From positions 406,828-470,827 of the forward strand of contig CAMVNO010000001.1 of the NCBI GenBank assembly GCA_947168855.1: a stretch of DNA of 64,000 nt, read 5' to 3'. This stretch comes from an uncultured Clostridia bacterium (GTDB lineage: Bacteria; Bacillota; Clostridia; Christensenellales; CAG-138). The notes under the pieces are model-generated. The model was not told the origin of the DNA. It saw nothing but the letters and a program-made list of their open reading frames with translations, and searched no databases. The position numbers and the translations under genes are program-made. Positions 32,712 through 40,684 of the stretch are shown here, in pieces (the stretch's first letter is position 1; each line of letters starts with the position of its first letter).

Positions 32712-34028
32712 TTACTGCGCTGCGCCTTTCAGGTCTTTGCCTTTAATCAACGTCAAACAGTGTTTAGCCTCTTCCGCCTGCTCAGATGTGACGGCGTCTG
32801 GATTGCCGTAGCGAGCAGCGATATACACTTCACGCAGAGCCGCGTTCTCCGGTATTTTCAGATGTTCCGACGTGTTTTCCAACACGTCCTCCGAAGTGTC
32901 GCATGGGAATACCTTAACACCGGAAGAACGGATATACTGCAGATACGACCGGTACGCTTTACGGATCTTATTGACGTTTGTCGGGAGTGTCGACTCGCCG
33001 GTTTGACGGCGTGAATACGTTTCACGCGGCAATCTTTCGATGTGCTCGTGCGCAAGCTTTGCCTTCTCATTGCCTTTCTGTCTGCCGCGTATCTGTCTTA
33101 TCGCGATATAAATCAAAGCCAATACCAAAATCGCGATCAGGATCCACAGCCAGGCTTCACTCGAAATGCGGACATGGGGATTTGTACCTGTTCCCGCATC
33201 GATGCTCTGACCCGGCTCCCTCGCGTCCCGCAGGTTAATCGGATCCTCGATTTCCTTGACGGCGTCAAAGTCTTCATCGGGAATAAAGACGCCGGACTCG
33301 TCGTTTTGCGGCGAAAACAGATGGATCAGCCAATTCAAAGCTTGCGTAATCTTCGCAATGATCCACGTAAAAACGGGTACCGCACCGCGCAGCAGGAAAA
33401 ACGCGAAGATGAGGACCAACGGCAGAGCAACAACGTTCGCGGCGTCGACGAGCCGCATTTTTGCCGGAGCGCCGGTGCTCAAGCGCATGCCGCGCAGCGA
33501 GAACACTGTCAATATGAAGAAGAAAAGACCGAACACCTCTCCCCCGAAAAGCGTGTTGCCGTACCACGCCTCATTGCCGAAGTGATAGATGATCAGCAGG
33601 CACGTCAGGATCAGCGCGAGAACGAACAGCAGCCGGCAACGCCGTCTGTATACGTCGATGTACACGTCAAAACTCCCGACCGTCATATAAATCACATAGT
33701 AAACCCATGCTGCGGCGTGGATCAGTACGGTCAGTTCCGGCGTGCTCATGAAAAAGCTTATACCGGGCAAAAGGGCCAGGATAAAGCGCAGAAAGGCGTT
33801 GTTGATGCGTACGATCAGGAATCCGATGGCAAAACACGCACCGACAAGGATCAGCAGTTGGGTCAGCCAGGGCGCGATCATGTTTGACACCACGCCGTAA
33901 ACGCCCTTTTCCGTTGACACATTATACTCTACGGAAAGTGTCAAAACAGCGAGCATGTAATAGTATAAGCTCATTTCCGCGCAGACGCGCATCGGAGCAA
34001 ACAGCTTTGAAACACTGATCTTTTTCAT
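32712..34028 (-). CDS. Membrane protein with C-terminal DUF4129-like domain, MoxR operon (438 aa)
   Basis: Several transmembrane segments fill about residues 15-235. A linker with a further TM (about 290-312, AWLWILIAILVLALIYIAI) leads to a cytoplasmic helical C-terminus (NVNKIRKAYRSYLQYIRSSG and similar). That tail resembles the DUF4129 domain of MoxR-operon transglutaminases, but no transglutaminase Cys-His-Asp core is present. The start overlaps the DUF58 stop by 4 nt. The role is unknown; context suggests a membrane partner of the MoxR/DUF58 chaperone-like system. Confidence 0.7.
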   Translation of the reverse strand: MKKISVSKLFAPMRVCAEMSLYYYMLAVLTLSVEYNVSTEKGVYGVVSNMIAPWLTQLLILVGACFAIGFLIVRINNAFLRFILALLPGISFFMSTPELTVLIHAAAWVYYVIYMTVGSFDVYIDVYRRRCRLLFVLALILTCLLIIYHFGNEAWYGNTLFGGEVFGLFFFILTVFSLRGMRLSTGAPAKMRLVDAANVVALPLVLIFAFFLLRGAVPVFTWIIAKITQALNWLIHLFSPQNDESGVFIPDEDFDAVKEIEDPINLRDAREPGQSIDAGTGTNPHVRISSEAWLWILIAILVLALIYIAIRQIRGRQKGNEKAKLAHEHIERLPRETYSRRQTGESTLPTNVNKIRKAYRSYLQYIRSSGVKVFPCDTSEDVLENTSEHLKIPENAALREVYIAARYGNPDAVTSEQAEEAKHCLTLIKGKDLKGAAQ

Positions 34029-35080
34029 TGCGCCGCCTCTCCCGTTTCATTCGGGATCATCACGATCGGTCTGCTGTCGACATGGCTTCCGAGGTAATCT
34101 ATCAAAGCGTTTTCTTCCGGCCCTGCGGCAGGAGTAATGACGATATAGCGGCTGTTGCTGCGCCTGCGGCGTACGCAGCGGTCTATCAGGCTGCCAAAGC
34201 TCGTGAATCCCGCAAGCCTTGAGATACCGATCCTGCGAAGGATGTAAAACAGATGCTCCCTTCCCATCCCCTCATGCACGGACAGCAGATCGCCGTTCGT
34301 CATCAGCTCATACGGGATCTTCGCTTCTTCGAGCTGTTCACAGACCGTCCGGACAAGCTTGAGGCAGTTCTCCAGCTGCGGACGCAGCGAGCTGTACATA
34401 TTCACCAGAATGGTGACGACGCGATCGCTGGTATAATCGTTTACACGCACCATCAGCCTGCCGGCTTTGGCCGTCTGCTTCCACGAGATCTGCTTCATAG
34501 GCTCGCGGCCCGTGTACTCACGGTAGCCGAGAAACATCGTGGGGTCGTCCATGATGAACCGCCTGACAGATACTTCTCCCATCTCGCCCCCGGAGATCGC
34601 AAGCTCCCCTGCACCGTATTTTTGGGACGTGCAGACGATCCTTTTATAGATTCTCCCGTTGCCCATGATCGGAAAAAGCCCCAGAAAATCGCCGGTCTCC
34701 AGAAAATACTGACCGAGATCGTGCATGCCCCGTCCGTTCAGCGAAAAACGCAGTTTCCCGCTGAATTGGCTGTGCGCCGGCAGGTAAAAATGATGCTTTA
34801 CGCTTGTGCCCGCGTCATACACGCTGACATGCACCCGGCTGTATTCCTTATCCTCACAGACGGTCACGTCGTTCCCAAGATACAGCGTGAATCCCACGAA
34901 CAGCAGCGGCAGCCGATACGGATTACGGACAGAATAATACAGCGTCGCCGTTTCGCCGGGTTCCACAAGCGTTGTATCCAGGTCAAACTCCACCTGAAGC
35001 TTGCGTTTGTTGCCCCAAACGCTGATGCCTTCGATTGCAAGAACGATTATAACGATCAGAAACAGTACTGTTGTAACCAT
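34025..35080 (-). CDS. DUF58 domain protein (351 aa)
   Basis: One N-terminal membrane segment (about 3-19) is followed by a beta-rich region. The DUF58 signature REYTGREPMKQISWKQTAKAG and a degraded von Willebrand A-like core (RVVTILVNMYSSLRP) come next. DUF58 proteins are encoded with MoxR ATPases in nearly all bacteria and may be their adaptors. The start lies 1 nt past the MoxR stop and its stop overlaps the next gene, so the operon is tightly packed. Confidence 0.9.
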   Translation of the reverse strand: MVTTVLFLIVIIVLAIEGISVWGNKRKLQVEFDLDTTLVEPGETATLYYSVRNPYRLPLLFVGFTLYLGNDVTVCEDKEYSRVHVSVYDAGTSVKHHFYLPAHSQFSGKLRFSLNGRGMHDLGQYFLETGDFLGLFPIMGNGRIYKRIVCTSQKYGAGELAISGGEMGEVSVRRFIMDDPTMFLGYREYTGREPMKQISWKQTAKAGRLMVRVNDYTSDRVVTILVNMYSSLRPQLENCLKLVRTVCEQLEEAKIPYELMTNGDLLSVHEGMGREHLFYILRRIGISRLAGFTSFGSLIDRCVRRRRSNSRYIVITPAAGPEENALIDYLGSHVDSRPIVMIPNETGEAAQ

Positions 35081-35081
35081 A

Positions 35082-36017
35082 TCACTCGAGCGGCACTTTG
35101 ATGTCTTCTATCAGCTTTTCCATGAAGTTCACATTGTTGCTGTGTCTGCTGCTCGTGAGCATGATGCGGTGCGGAAGGACGTAAAGGGCTTCTTTTCTGA
35201 CGTCTTCGGGTATAACGTAATCGCGGCCCTGCATTGCGGCGTAGATCTGGCTCGCGCGGTAAAGCGCAAGTGAACCGCGCGTGGATACGCCGTTGGTGAT
35301 ATTCTCGTCCGTACGCGTACGCTGAACGATATCCATGATATAGCCGGCAACGTCGTCGCTGACACGGATCTCCGCAAAGTCTGCACGAAGCGCCGCGATC
35401 TCTTCACTGCCGATGATCGGCTGTATATCCTCAAGAAGTTGCTTGGAGTCCGGGCGACGGAGAACGGAGATTTCCTGATCGCGGGTCATGTAACCGAGCT
35501 TCAGACGCATGAAAAAGCGGTCCATCTGCGCTTCGGGCAGCGGAAACGTTCCGTAGGATTCAATAGGATTCTGCGTAGCCATGACCATGTAGGGCTCAGT
35601 CATCTTGTAACTCTTGCCGTCGACGGAGATCTGCTTTTCCTCCATTACCTCAAGCAGCGCAGACTGGCTGCGCGGCGTTGCGCGGTTAATCTCATCGGCA
35701 AGAATGATCTGCGCGAAGAGCGGGCCCGGACGGAACTCGAACTCGCCGGTCTTCTGATTGAAGAAGTTGATACCGGTAAGGTCCGACGGCAGCAGATCCG
35801 GAGTAAACTGAATACGGCGGAACGCACCGTCTATACTGCGGGAAAAGGCACGCAGCAGCATGGTCTTTCCCGTGCCCGGCACGTCCTCCAGCAGAACGTG
35901 ACCGGATGCTATGAGGCTGATCGCAAGCTGCTCGATCGCCTCATCCTTACCGATGATGATGCGGCTGCAGTTTTTCACGATGTCATTTCTGAATTTAACA
36001 AACGCTTCCGTATTCAT
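35082..36017 (-). CDS. MoxR-family AAA+ ATPase (311 aa)
   Basis: Walker A GHVLLEDVPGTGKTMLLRAF, Walker B IILADEINRATPRSQSALLE and the sensor MVMATQNPIESYGTFPLPEAQ are all present at normal length. MoxR ATPases act as chaperones for metal insertion or complex assembly with DUF58/VWA partners. AAGGAG precedes the ATG. It heads an operon with DUF58 and a membrane protein. Confidence 0.96.
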   Translation of the reverse strand: MNTEAFVKFRNDIVKNCSRIIIGKDEAIEQLAISLIASGHVLLEDVPGTGKTMLLRAFSRSIDGAFRRIQFTPDLLPSDLTGINFFNQKTGEFEFRPGPLFAQIILADEINRATPRSQSALLEVMEEKQISVDGKSYKMTEPYMVMATQNPIESYGTFPLPEAQMDRFFMRLKLGYMTRDQEISVLRRPDSKQLLEDIQPIIGSEEIAALRADFAEIRVSDDVAGYIMDIVQRTRTDENITNGVSTRGSLALYRASQIYAAMQGRDYVIPEDVRKEALYVLPHRIMLTSSRHSNNVNFMEKLIEDIKVPLE

Positions 36018-36053
36018 TTTTATTCTCCTTAAAGCATTGATATATGATTATTC

Positions 36054-36082
36054 AGTATATGCTAGAATTGGAAATGCGTCAA
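36054..36082 (-). promoter_or_regulatory. Promoter of the MoxR operon
   Basis: On the - strand TTGACG (36077-36082), 17 bp, then TATACT (36054-36059). Confidence 0.75.
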
Positions 36083-36161
36083 TATCAGTCTGCCGTATAT
36101 TTGCTGCTTATCCGCACTGACCTGTCATTTTCTCTGCAGGTTCGCAAGAGAATTGCCTTGC

Positions 36162-36203
36162 AAAAAAGGATCCCGCGCAACAAGCACGGGATCCCTCTTC
36201 AGT
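36162..36203 (-). ncRNA. Predicted hairpin RNA of about 42 nt (minimal promoter-terminator unit)
   Basis: On the - strand, a promoter TTGAAT-N17-TATACT (36210-36238) is followed after about 9 nt by GGATCCCGTGC / GCGCGGGATCC (loop TTGTT, one T.G pair) and TTTTTT. Nothing is encoded between promoter and terminator. The predicted transcript is essentially one 27-nt hairpin. No rRNA, tRNA or known small-RNA match is claimed. Confidence 0.45.
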
Positions 36204-36209
36204 GATTAC

Positions 36210-36238
36210 AGTATAGCACGTTCGGCAGAGGAATTCAA
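36210..36238 (-). promoter_or_regulatory. Promoter of the predicted short RNA
   Basis: TTGAAT (36233-36238), 17 bp, TATACT (36210-36215) on the - strand, pointing away from the gene at 36305. Confidence 0.5.
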
Positions 36239-36304
36239 GTCTTTCCTTTTTTGTCAGATACGGTTATGATAAGCAGGAAGCAGAAGCCGAAAGGAGAACG
36301 AAAC

Positions 36305-36877
36305 ATGCTGTATCACGCATCGCAGACGCCCGGGATCGCAATGCTTGAACCGCGCACCTCCAATGAGGGCGTGCCGCGCATCTATTTTTCGGACAAGCGC
36401 GAAAACGTGCTGGTGTATCTGTCCAACGCAGTTGAAAAGACCTGCCGCGAGGACGGGTTCGTCCATACCGGCAAGTGGCAGAAATGGGCGACCTACGGCT
36501 TCGCGAAGGACGGACTTCTGCATTTTTCGGAGTATTACGAAAACGCGCTTGCGGACACCTATGCAGGCGTGCAAAGCTATATCTATACGGTCGAGCCGTC
36601 CGAAGCCGTGATTCCGTTTGAGAAGATCCGCAGCTGCTTCTATGCCGAAACGCCGCAGCGGGTCGCCTCGTGCGAGATCGTGCCGGACGCGTTGGAAGCG
36701 CTCCTGAAAGCCGAGCGCGAAGGCAAAATCGTCATCACCCGTTTTTCCGAGCTTTCCGAACGCAAGCTCGAATGGATCCGCCAAACGACGTTCGACGAAT
36801 ACCGGAACGCTGCCGACGCGCCGGATTACCGGTATTTTCTCAAAAAGAAATATCCGTTTCTCGAAACCGAAGCATAA
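36305..36877 (+). CDS. Hypothetical protein, possibly ADP-ribosyltransferase-fold (190 aa)
   Basis: AAAGGAG lies 8 nt before ATG 36305. The opening MLYHASQTPGIAMLEPRTS, with IYFSDKRENVLVYL soon after, resembles the Tyr-His and following strand of small ART-like proteins of unknown function. No catalytic glutamate can be assigned, so this is tentative. The protein looks soluble. It is monocistronic with a terminator at 36884. An unusual short RNA unit lies directly upstream on the other strand. Confidence 0.75.
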   Translation: MLYHASQTPGIAMLEPRTSNEGVPRIYFSDKRENVLVYLSNAVEKTCREDGFVHTGKWQKWATYGFAKDGLLHFSEYYENALADTYAGVQSYIYTVEPSEAVIPFEKIRSCFYAETPQRVASCEIVPDALEALLKAEREGKIVITRFSELSERKLEWIRQTTFDEYRNAADAPDYRYFLKKKYPFLETEA

Positions 36878-36883
36878 ACAGCA

Positions 36884-36914
36884 AAAGTCCCGTGCCGAAG
36901 CACAGGACTTTTTG
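36884..36914. terminator. Bidirectional terminator between the hypothetical gene and rpsI
   Basis: AAAGTCCCGTGC / GCACAGGACTTT with one mismatch, loop CGAA, followed by TTT. Confidence 0.85.
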
Positions 36915-36924
36915 TTTGAGACAA

Positions 36925-37317
36925 TTATCTCTTGGAGAACTGGGGCGCACGGCGGGCTGCATGCAGACCGTACTTTTTGCGTTCCTTCATTCTCGGATCG
37001 CGGGTCAAAAAGCCCGCTTTCTTCAGCGTGCCGCGAAGCTCCGGATCTGCGGAGAGCAGCGCGCGGGAAATGCCGTGACGGATCGCGCCCGCCTGGCCGG
37101 TCGTGCCGCCGCCGTAGACGTTCACGTTCACGTCGTATTTTTCGGAAAGGTTCGTGAGAACCAAGGGCGCACGGACGATCATCTTCAGGGTTTCGAGACC
37201 GAAATACTCCTCGATGTCACGCTTGTTGATCGTGATGTTGCCGGTGCCGGGGAGAAGACGAACGCGCGCGACGGACTTCTTGCGTCTGCCGGTGCCGATG
37301 TAAGCGATCTTTGCCAT
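36925..37317 (-). CDS. rpsI: 30S ribosomal protein S9 (130 aa)
   Basis: The family signature [20 protein letters not shown] and the conserved basic C-terminus ([17 protein letters not shown]), which reaches the P-site tRNA, are both present. It lies 18 nt after rplM in the universal rplM-rpsI order, and GGAAAGGAG precedes its ATG. Confidence 0.99.
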   Translation of the reverse strand: MAKIAYIGTGRRKKSVARVRLLPGTGNITINKRDIEEYFGLETLKMIVRAPLVLTNLSEKYDVNVNVYGGGTTGQAGAIRHGISRALLSADPELRGTLKKAGFLTRDPRMKERKKYGLHAARRAPQFSKR

Positions 37318-37335
37318 AGTCGTTCTCCTTTCCGA

Positions 37336-37767
37336 TTACTTGAGCTCCAGCATCTCAGGCTGCTGTGCTTCGTGGTTGTGGTTCGGTCCTGCATAGACGC
37401 GAAGCTTCTTGAGCATCTTGTCGCCCAGCGGGCCTTTCGGCATCATGCGGCGGATGGATTCATAAACCGCGAACTCCGGCTTGGTCTGAAGCAGGGTGCG
37501 ATAGTTGACCTCTCTGATTCCGCCCGGGAAACCGGTGTGGTGGATGTGGGTCTTCTGATCCAGCTTCTTGCCGGTCAGACGGACCTTCTCGGCGTTGATG
37601 ATGATCACGTGATCACCGCAGTCAACGTGAGGCGTAAAGATGGGCTTGTGCTTACCGCGGAGAATCGCAGCAACTTGGCTGGACAGACGGCCAAGAACCA
37701 TGTCCGTCGCATCCACGACATACCAGCTGCGCTCAACGGTTTCGCCCTTTGCCATATAAGACTTCAT
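37336..37767 (-). CDS. rplM: 50S ribosomal protein L13 (143 aa)
   Basis: [37 protein letters not shown] and [20 protein letters not shown] are typical L13 sequences at normal length. CGGAGG sets ATG 37767 over a longer frame. It heads the rplM-rpsI operon, with a 90-nt leader upstream. Confidence 0.99.
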   Translation of the reverse strand: MKSYMAKGETVERSWYVVDATDMVLGRLSSQVAAILRGKHKPIFTPHVDCGDHVIIINAEKVRLTGKKLDQKTHIHHTGFPGGIREVNYRTLLQTKPEFAVYESIRRMMPKGPLGDKMLKKLRVYAGPNHNHEAQQPEMLELK

Positions 37768-37857
37768 GGCGATTCCTCCGATATATAAATTTTGTAAATC
37801 TTTGCTGCATTCGGCGTTCTGATGTCGGGGCTGTGACGCAGTTCCACCCAATGGCAC
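37768..37857 (-). ncRNA. rplM 5' leader, possible autoregulatory L13 leader
   Basis: About 90 nt separate the predicted transcription start from rplM. L13 leaders that bind their own product are known in Bacillota. A stem is possible here, but I could not fold or align it, so the call rests on position. Confidence 0.35.
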
Positions 37858-37863
37858 TCGGTT

Positions 37864-37892
37864 ATAATAACAAAAAGAGCCCTGTCTGTCAA
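37864..37892 (-). promoter_or_regulatory. Promoter of rplM-rpsI
   Basis: On the - strand TTGACA (37887-37892), 17 bp, then TATTAT (37864-37869). Confidence 0.85.
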
Positions 37893-37913
37893 GCAATATT
37901 TTCAAGTATTTCG

Positions 37914-37943
37914 GTATATTTTTTTGCGCATCTGCGCAAATTA
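37914..37943 (+). promoter_or_regulatory. SigmaF/SigmaG-type promoter of the spoVAC operon
   Basis: GTATA (37914-37918), an 18-bp spacer, then CAAATTA (37937-37943). The forespore consensus is about GHATR-N18-CATWHTA, so one -10 base differs. It is divergent from the rplM promoter 21 bp away. Confidence 0.65.
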
Positions 37944-37981
37944 ACCGTATCAAACCGGCGATCAGCCGTTCGGAGGTGTCT

Positions 37982-38098
37982 ATGCCGCATCATACCGTTC
38001 TTTACCCCATCCATCCGCATGGCTGCGGCGGCGAAAAGCTGCCCGCGGACCGCGAAACAAGAACGCCGGAGCACCCGGAGAAAGGCGTGCGCCCGTGA
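37982..38098 (+). CDS. Small protein coupled to spoVAC (38 aa)
   Basis: A CGGAGG site lies 7 nt before ATG 37982. The peptide [20 protein letters not shown] continues with a charged Arg/Glu/Pro tail. It is rich in His and has one Cys. Its TGA overlaps the GTG start of spoVAC (GTGA), so spoVAC translation probably depends on it. I know of no such protein in the SpoVA channel set. It may be a leader peptide or a small forespore protein. Confidence 0.55.
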   Translation: MPHHTVLYPIHPHGCGGEKLPADRETRTPEHPEKGVRP

Positions 38099-38535
38099 AG
38101 CAGCCGTTCGACGCAAAAGCGTATCAAAAGGAGGTCGCGCGTCGCGCGCCGAAAAGTCCCGCCGCGCTGCAGTGTCTCAAGGCGTTCCTCGTCGGCGGAC
38201 TGATCTGCGTGCTCGGGCAGGGCATCCACGACCTGGCGCTTCTGATCCCGCTTTCGGACAAGGACGCTTCCACGGTCAGCTCGATGACGCTGATCTTTCT
38301 CACCGCGCTTTTGACCGGTCTCGGCGTGTTCGACCGGATCGCGTCGTTTGCGGGCGCGGGCACGGTCGTGCCGATCACGGGCTTTGCGAACTCGATCGCC
38401 GCGCCTGCCATGGAATACCGCCCCGAGGGCTTCGTGCTCGGCGTCGGCGCAAAGCTCTTCACGATCGCCGGTCCGGTCCTCGTTTACGGGATCGGCGCTT
38501 CGATCCTCGTCGGTCTTCTCTCCCTGCTGTTCTGA
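38095..38535 (+). CDS. spoVAC: Stage V sporulation protein AC (146 aa, GTG start)
   Basis: SpoVAC is an integral membrane subunit of the SpoVA channel, which loads Ca-dipicolinate into the forespore and releases it on germination. The N-terminal [20 protein letters not shown], several membrane segments and the FDRIASFAGAGTVVPITGFA signature are present. The GTG start at 38095 overlaps the small ORF's stop. Usually spoVAC, spoVAD and spoVAE are adjacent. Here spoVAD-spoVAE lie about 17 kb downstream. Confidence 0.93.
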   Translation: MKQPFDAKAYQKEVARRAPKSPAALQCLKAFLVGGLICVLGQGIHDLALLIPLSDKDASTVSSMTLIFLTALLTGLGVFDRIASFAGAGTVVPITGFANSIAAPAMEYRPEGFVLGVGAKLFTIAGPVLVYGIGASILVGLLSLLF

Positions 38536-38635
38536 ATCGGCTCTCCCCTGTCCCGTCGCGTCATGTCCCTCGCGCGCGTTATGACTGACTGACGGGACGT
38601 CGCCCATTATCTTTTTACTATTATTATTTATTTCC

Positions 38636-38735
38636 CCCTCACCACACGGTGGGGGGTCCACCGTCACGCGAGGGAGGGGTCCACCGTCACACGGTGGAGG
38701 GGTACACCGTGACACGGCGCATGCCGTGTCGCAGA
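38636..38735. repeat. Hairpin array E with repeated GTCCACCGTCAC motif
   Basis: CCAC-ACG-GTGG (38642-38652), GTCCACCGTCAC twice, the variant TACACCGTGAC, CCACCGT-CAC-ACGGTGG, and GACACGGC-GCAT-GCCGTGTC (38711-38730). It is like the other arrays in alternating hairpins with short conserved words, but the words differ. It lies between the ends of spoVAC and the XRE gene; no gene is present. Confidence 0.6.
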
Positions 38736-38771
38736 AGAAGCGGGATCGCTCCCGTTTCTGTATTTCGCGTT

Positions 38772-39797
38772 TTATGCGCGCGCTTTCAGCCGCTCGATCT
38801 CACGGCGGACGGAATCCACCGTTTCTCCGCTTGCGGTGTTCCAGTCCTCCCTGAGAATCGTGATCTCACGTTCGAGCGCTTCGATCCCACGATGATAATT
38901 GCCCGTGCGCTCGCATACCTGCGCGATCGCTTCCAGCGCGTCCACCATCCGCGGCGGCTTCTGGATCTCCATCGCTTTTTCGTACATGGCGATCGCCTGC
39001 TCGAATTGCCCTGCGCGGGCATACACGTCGCCCATGGACAGCCAGACCATCCACTCGCCGGCATACGTTTCGCACATGCGGTTCCAATGCTGCACGGCAA
39101 GATCCCGATTCCCCGCGAACCATTCGATATTGCCCTCATAGAGCGGCACGCGGAAGGTCATTTCGTGCTTTGCCATTTCCTTCACCGCTTCCCGCGCCTC
39201 GTCAAAGCGCTGGTCGTCGATCAGAAGATCCATCAGATACAGATACGCGCGTGATGCGTCCGGATGCGCCTTCAGGTGCGCTTTCCAGAACTCGATTCCC
39301 CTGTGATGTGTCCAGCAGTACCAGTCCGCGCCGCGTCCGCCCATGGCGTCATACAGCTCGCCGTACGCGATGCGGTTATAGGGATCGCGGCGGATCGCTT
39401 CCTTTGCGGCAAGCTCGGCGCGTTCTCTGCACTGCTTGGCAAGGTGGTTCTCCATGTCCGCAAGCAATGCGTAGGGCTTCGGGTTATCCGGCTCCTTCAT
39501 GCCTTTCTCGATCAAAAACCGCCGTTCGGTCTCGACGACTGCGGGATCGAACACCTTGACGTCCCAGATCATGTTCTGGATGCGGTCCATGCGCGTGTCG
39601 TCGGAAAGCGCGAACAGCGCGTCGATCGTGACGCCGAAATATGCGGAGATCTCCGGCAGGAGGGAGATGTCCGGCAGCGTTTCGCCGCGTTCCCAGCGGC
39701 TGACCGCCTGCCCCGTCACGCCTAAGCTTGCCGCGACGGTCTCCTGCGTGAGCCCGCGCGCCGTGCGGAGCTCCTTGAACTGTTTTCCGAATTCCAT
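38772..39797 (-). CDS. XRE-family regulator with C-terminal TPR-like region (341 aa)
   Basis: The N-terminal helix-turn-helix (FGKQFKELRTARGLTQETVA, then VTGQAVSRWERGETLPDISL) occupies about residues 4-60. The rest is all-helical with tetratricopeptide-like spacing (EWMVWLSMGDVYARAGQFEQ, AIAMYEKAMEI), a layout seen in peptide- or partner-sensing regulators. GGAGGAAAC sets ATG 39797. The target is unknown. TraX- and stalked exported-protein genes lie upstream in the same orientation. Confidence 0.88.
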   Translation of the reverse strand: MEFGKQFKELRTARGLTQETVAASLGVTGQAVSRWERGETLPDISLLPEISAYFGVTIDALFALSDDTRMDRIQNMIWDVKVFDPAVVETERRFLIEKGMKEPDNPKPYALLADMENHLAKQCRERAELAAKEAIRRDPYNRIAYGELYDAMGGRGADWYCWTHHRGIEFWKAHLKAHPDASRAYLYLMDLLIDDQRFDEAREAVKEMAKHEMTFRVPLYEGNIEWFAGNRDLAVQHWNRMCETYAGEWMVWLSMGDVYARAGQFEQAIAMYEKAMEIQKPPRMVDALEAIAQVCERTGNYHRGIEALEREITILREDWNTASGETVDSVRREIERLKARA

Positions 39798-39837
39798 TGT
39801 TGTTTCCTCCTGTTTCGTTCTGTACACAGGATAGCAA

Positions 39838-39866
39838 AACGGCGCTGCTTGATAAAGCGCGCCGTT
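39838..39866 (-). terminator. Terminator of the TraX-like gene
   Basis: AACGGCGC / GCGCCGTT, followed on the - strand by TTG. Confidence 0.6.
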
Positions 39867-39893
39867 CAAGAGTTCATTCAACCCGCAGTTGGA

Positions 39894-40640
39894 TCATCCG
39901 CCGATCATCACGCCGGCGTTGCCCAAAAGTAGGAGACGCAGAACGCCGACAAGGATGAGATGCGCAGGATAGTAGATGTAAAACAGCCACTTCATGCCCT
40001 TCCAAGTGCCGCGCTTGCCGTTATAGAGCCGCAGCAGCGGGATCGACAGCGCGGTGCACAGCTGCAGAACGCCGTAGATCTTGTCAATGAAGAAGAAATA
40101 GACGAGCGCATACGCCGCCGTCCAGACCATCATCCAGATCATGCGCTTTGCAAAGCTTTCGCGCTTGCCCCAAAAGTACAGGATCGCCATGACCGCAATG
40201 CAAGACCAGTCGGAAGGAAAGCTGACCGCAAGGATCGGCACGAGCAGCAGGAACTTCAGCCACGTTTTGAGATCCGAATCAAAGAGGCGGATCGCCATCA
40301 GTCCCCAGAACAGCGACCAAATGACGCTCGTCTGATTGAATACGCTCTTTACAAACGGCAGGAAAGATATGCCGAATGCAAAGCAGTAGGCAAAATGCGA
40401 GATGAAGGCAAACAGCAGCAGCCGCAGGGCGTATTTTTTGAAATCGTGCGTATGCAGATAGCCTTCCGCAATAAAGAACCACATGATCGGCGCGGTGATG
40501 CGGCCGATCGCGTGCAGCGCCAGAAGCCACGGCATATGCTGGTATCCCGGGAACAGGATCCAGAGCACATGGTCCAGGGTCATCGCTGCGATCGCGATAA
40601 GCTTCAATGCGTTACCGGTCAGTCCGTGCGTCTTATCCAT
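39894..40640 (-). CDS. TraX-family membrane protein (248 aa)
   Basis: Multiple transmembrane segments carry the TraX signature (GNALKLIAIAAMTLDHVLWI, LHAIGRITAPIMWFFIAEGY). The family includes pilin acetylases on F plasmids, but chromosomal homologues in Clostridia have no known substrate. No conjugation genes are nearby, so a cell-envelope acylation role is only an inference. It is in the same orientation as the 840-residue exported protein and starts 44 nt after its stop. Confidence 0.85.
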   Translation of the reverse strand: MDKTHGLTGNALKLIAIAAMTLDHVLWILFPGYQHMPWLLALHAIGRITAPIMWFFIAEGYLHTHDFKKYALRLLLFAFISHFAYCFAFGISFLPFVKSVFNQTSVIWSLFWGLMAIRLFDSDLKTWLKFLLLVPILAVSFPSDWSCIAVMAILYFWGKRESFAKRMIWMMVWTAAYALVYFFFIDKIYGVLQLCTALSIPLLRLYNGKRGTWKGMKWLFYIYYPAHLILVGVLRLLLLGNAGVMIGG

Positions 40641-40684
40641 GCCGCAGCTTGTTCGTCTCCTTTCCCGTCTGTACGATCATGCAA

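Noticed and set aside
30950..32746. 598-codon + strand frame across the hydantoinase and aminopeptidase genes
   Set aside because: It spans two genes, a promoter and a terminator on the other strand and lacks a ribosome site, so it is a chance GC-rich frame.
37825..37857. T-box-like GGGTGGAACTGCG sequence in the rplM leader
   Set aside because: It resembles the T-box antiterminator word but the leader is too short (about 90 nt), has no specifier stem and precedes a ribosomal gene.
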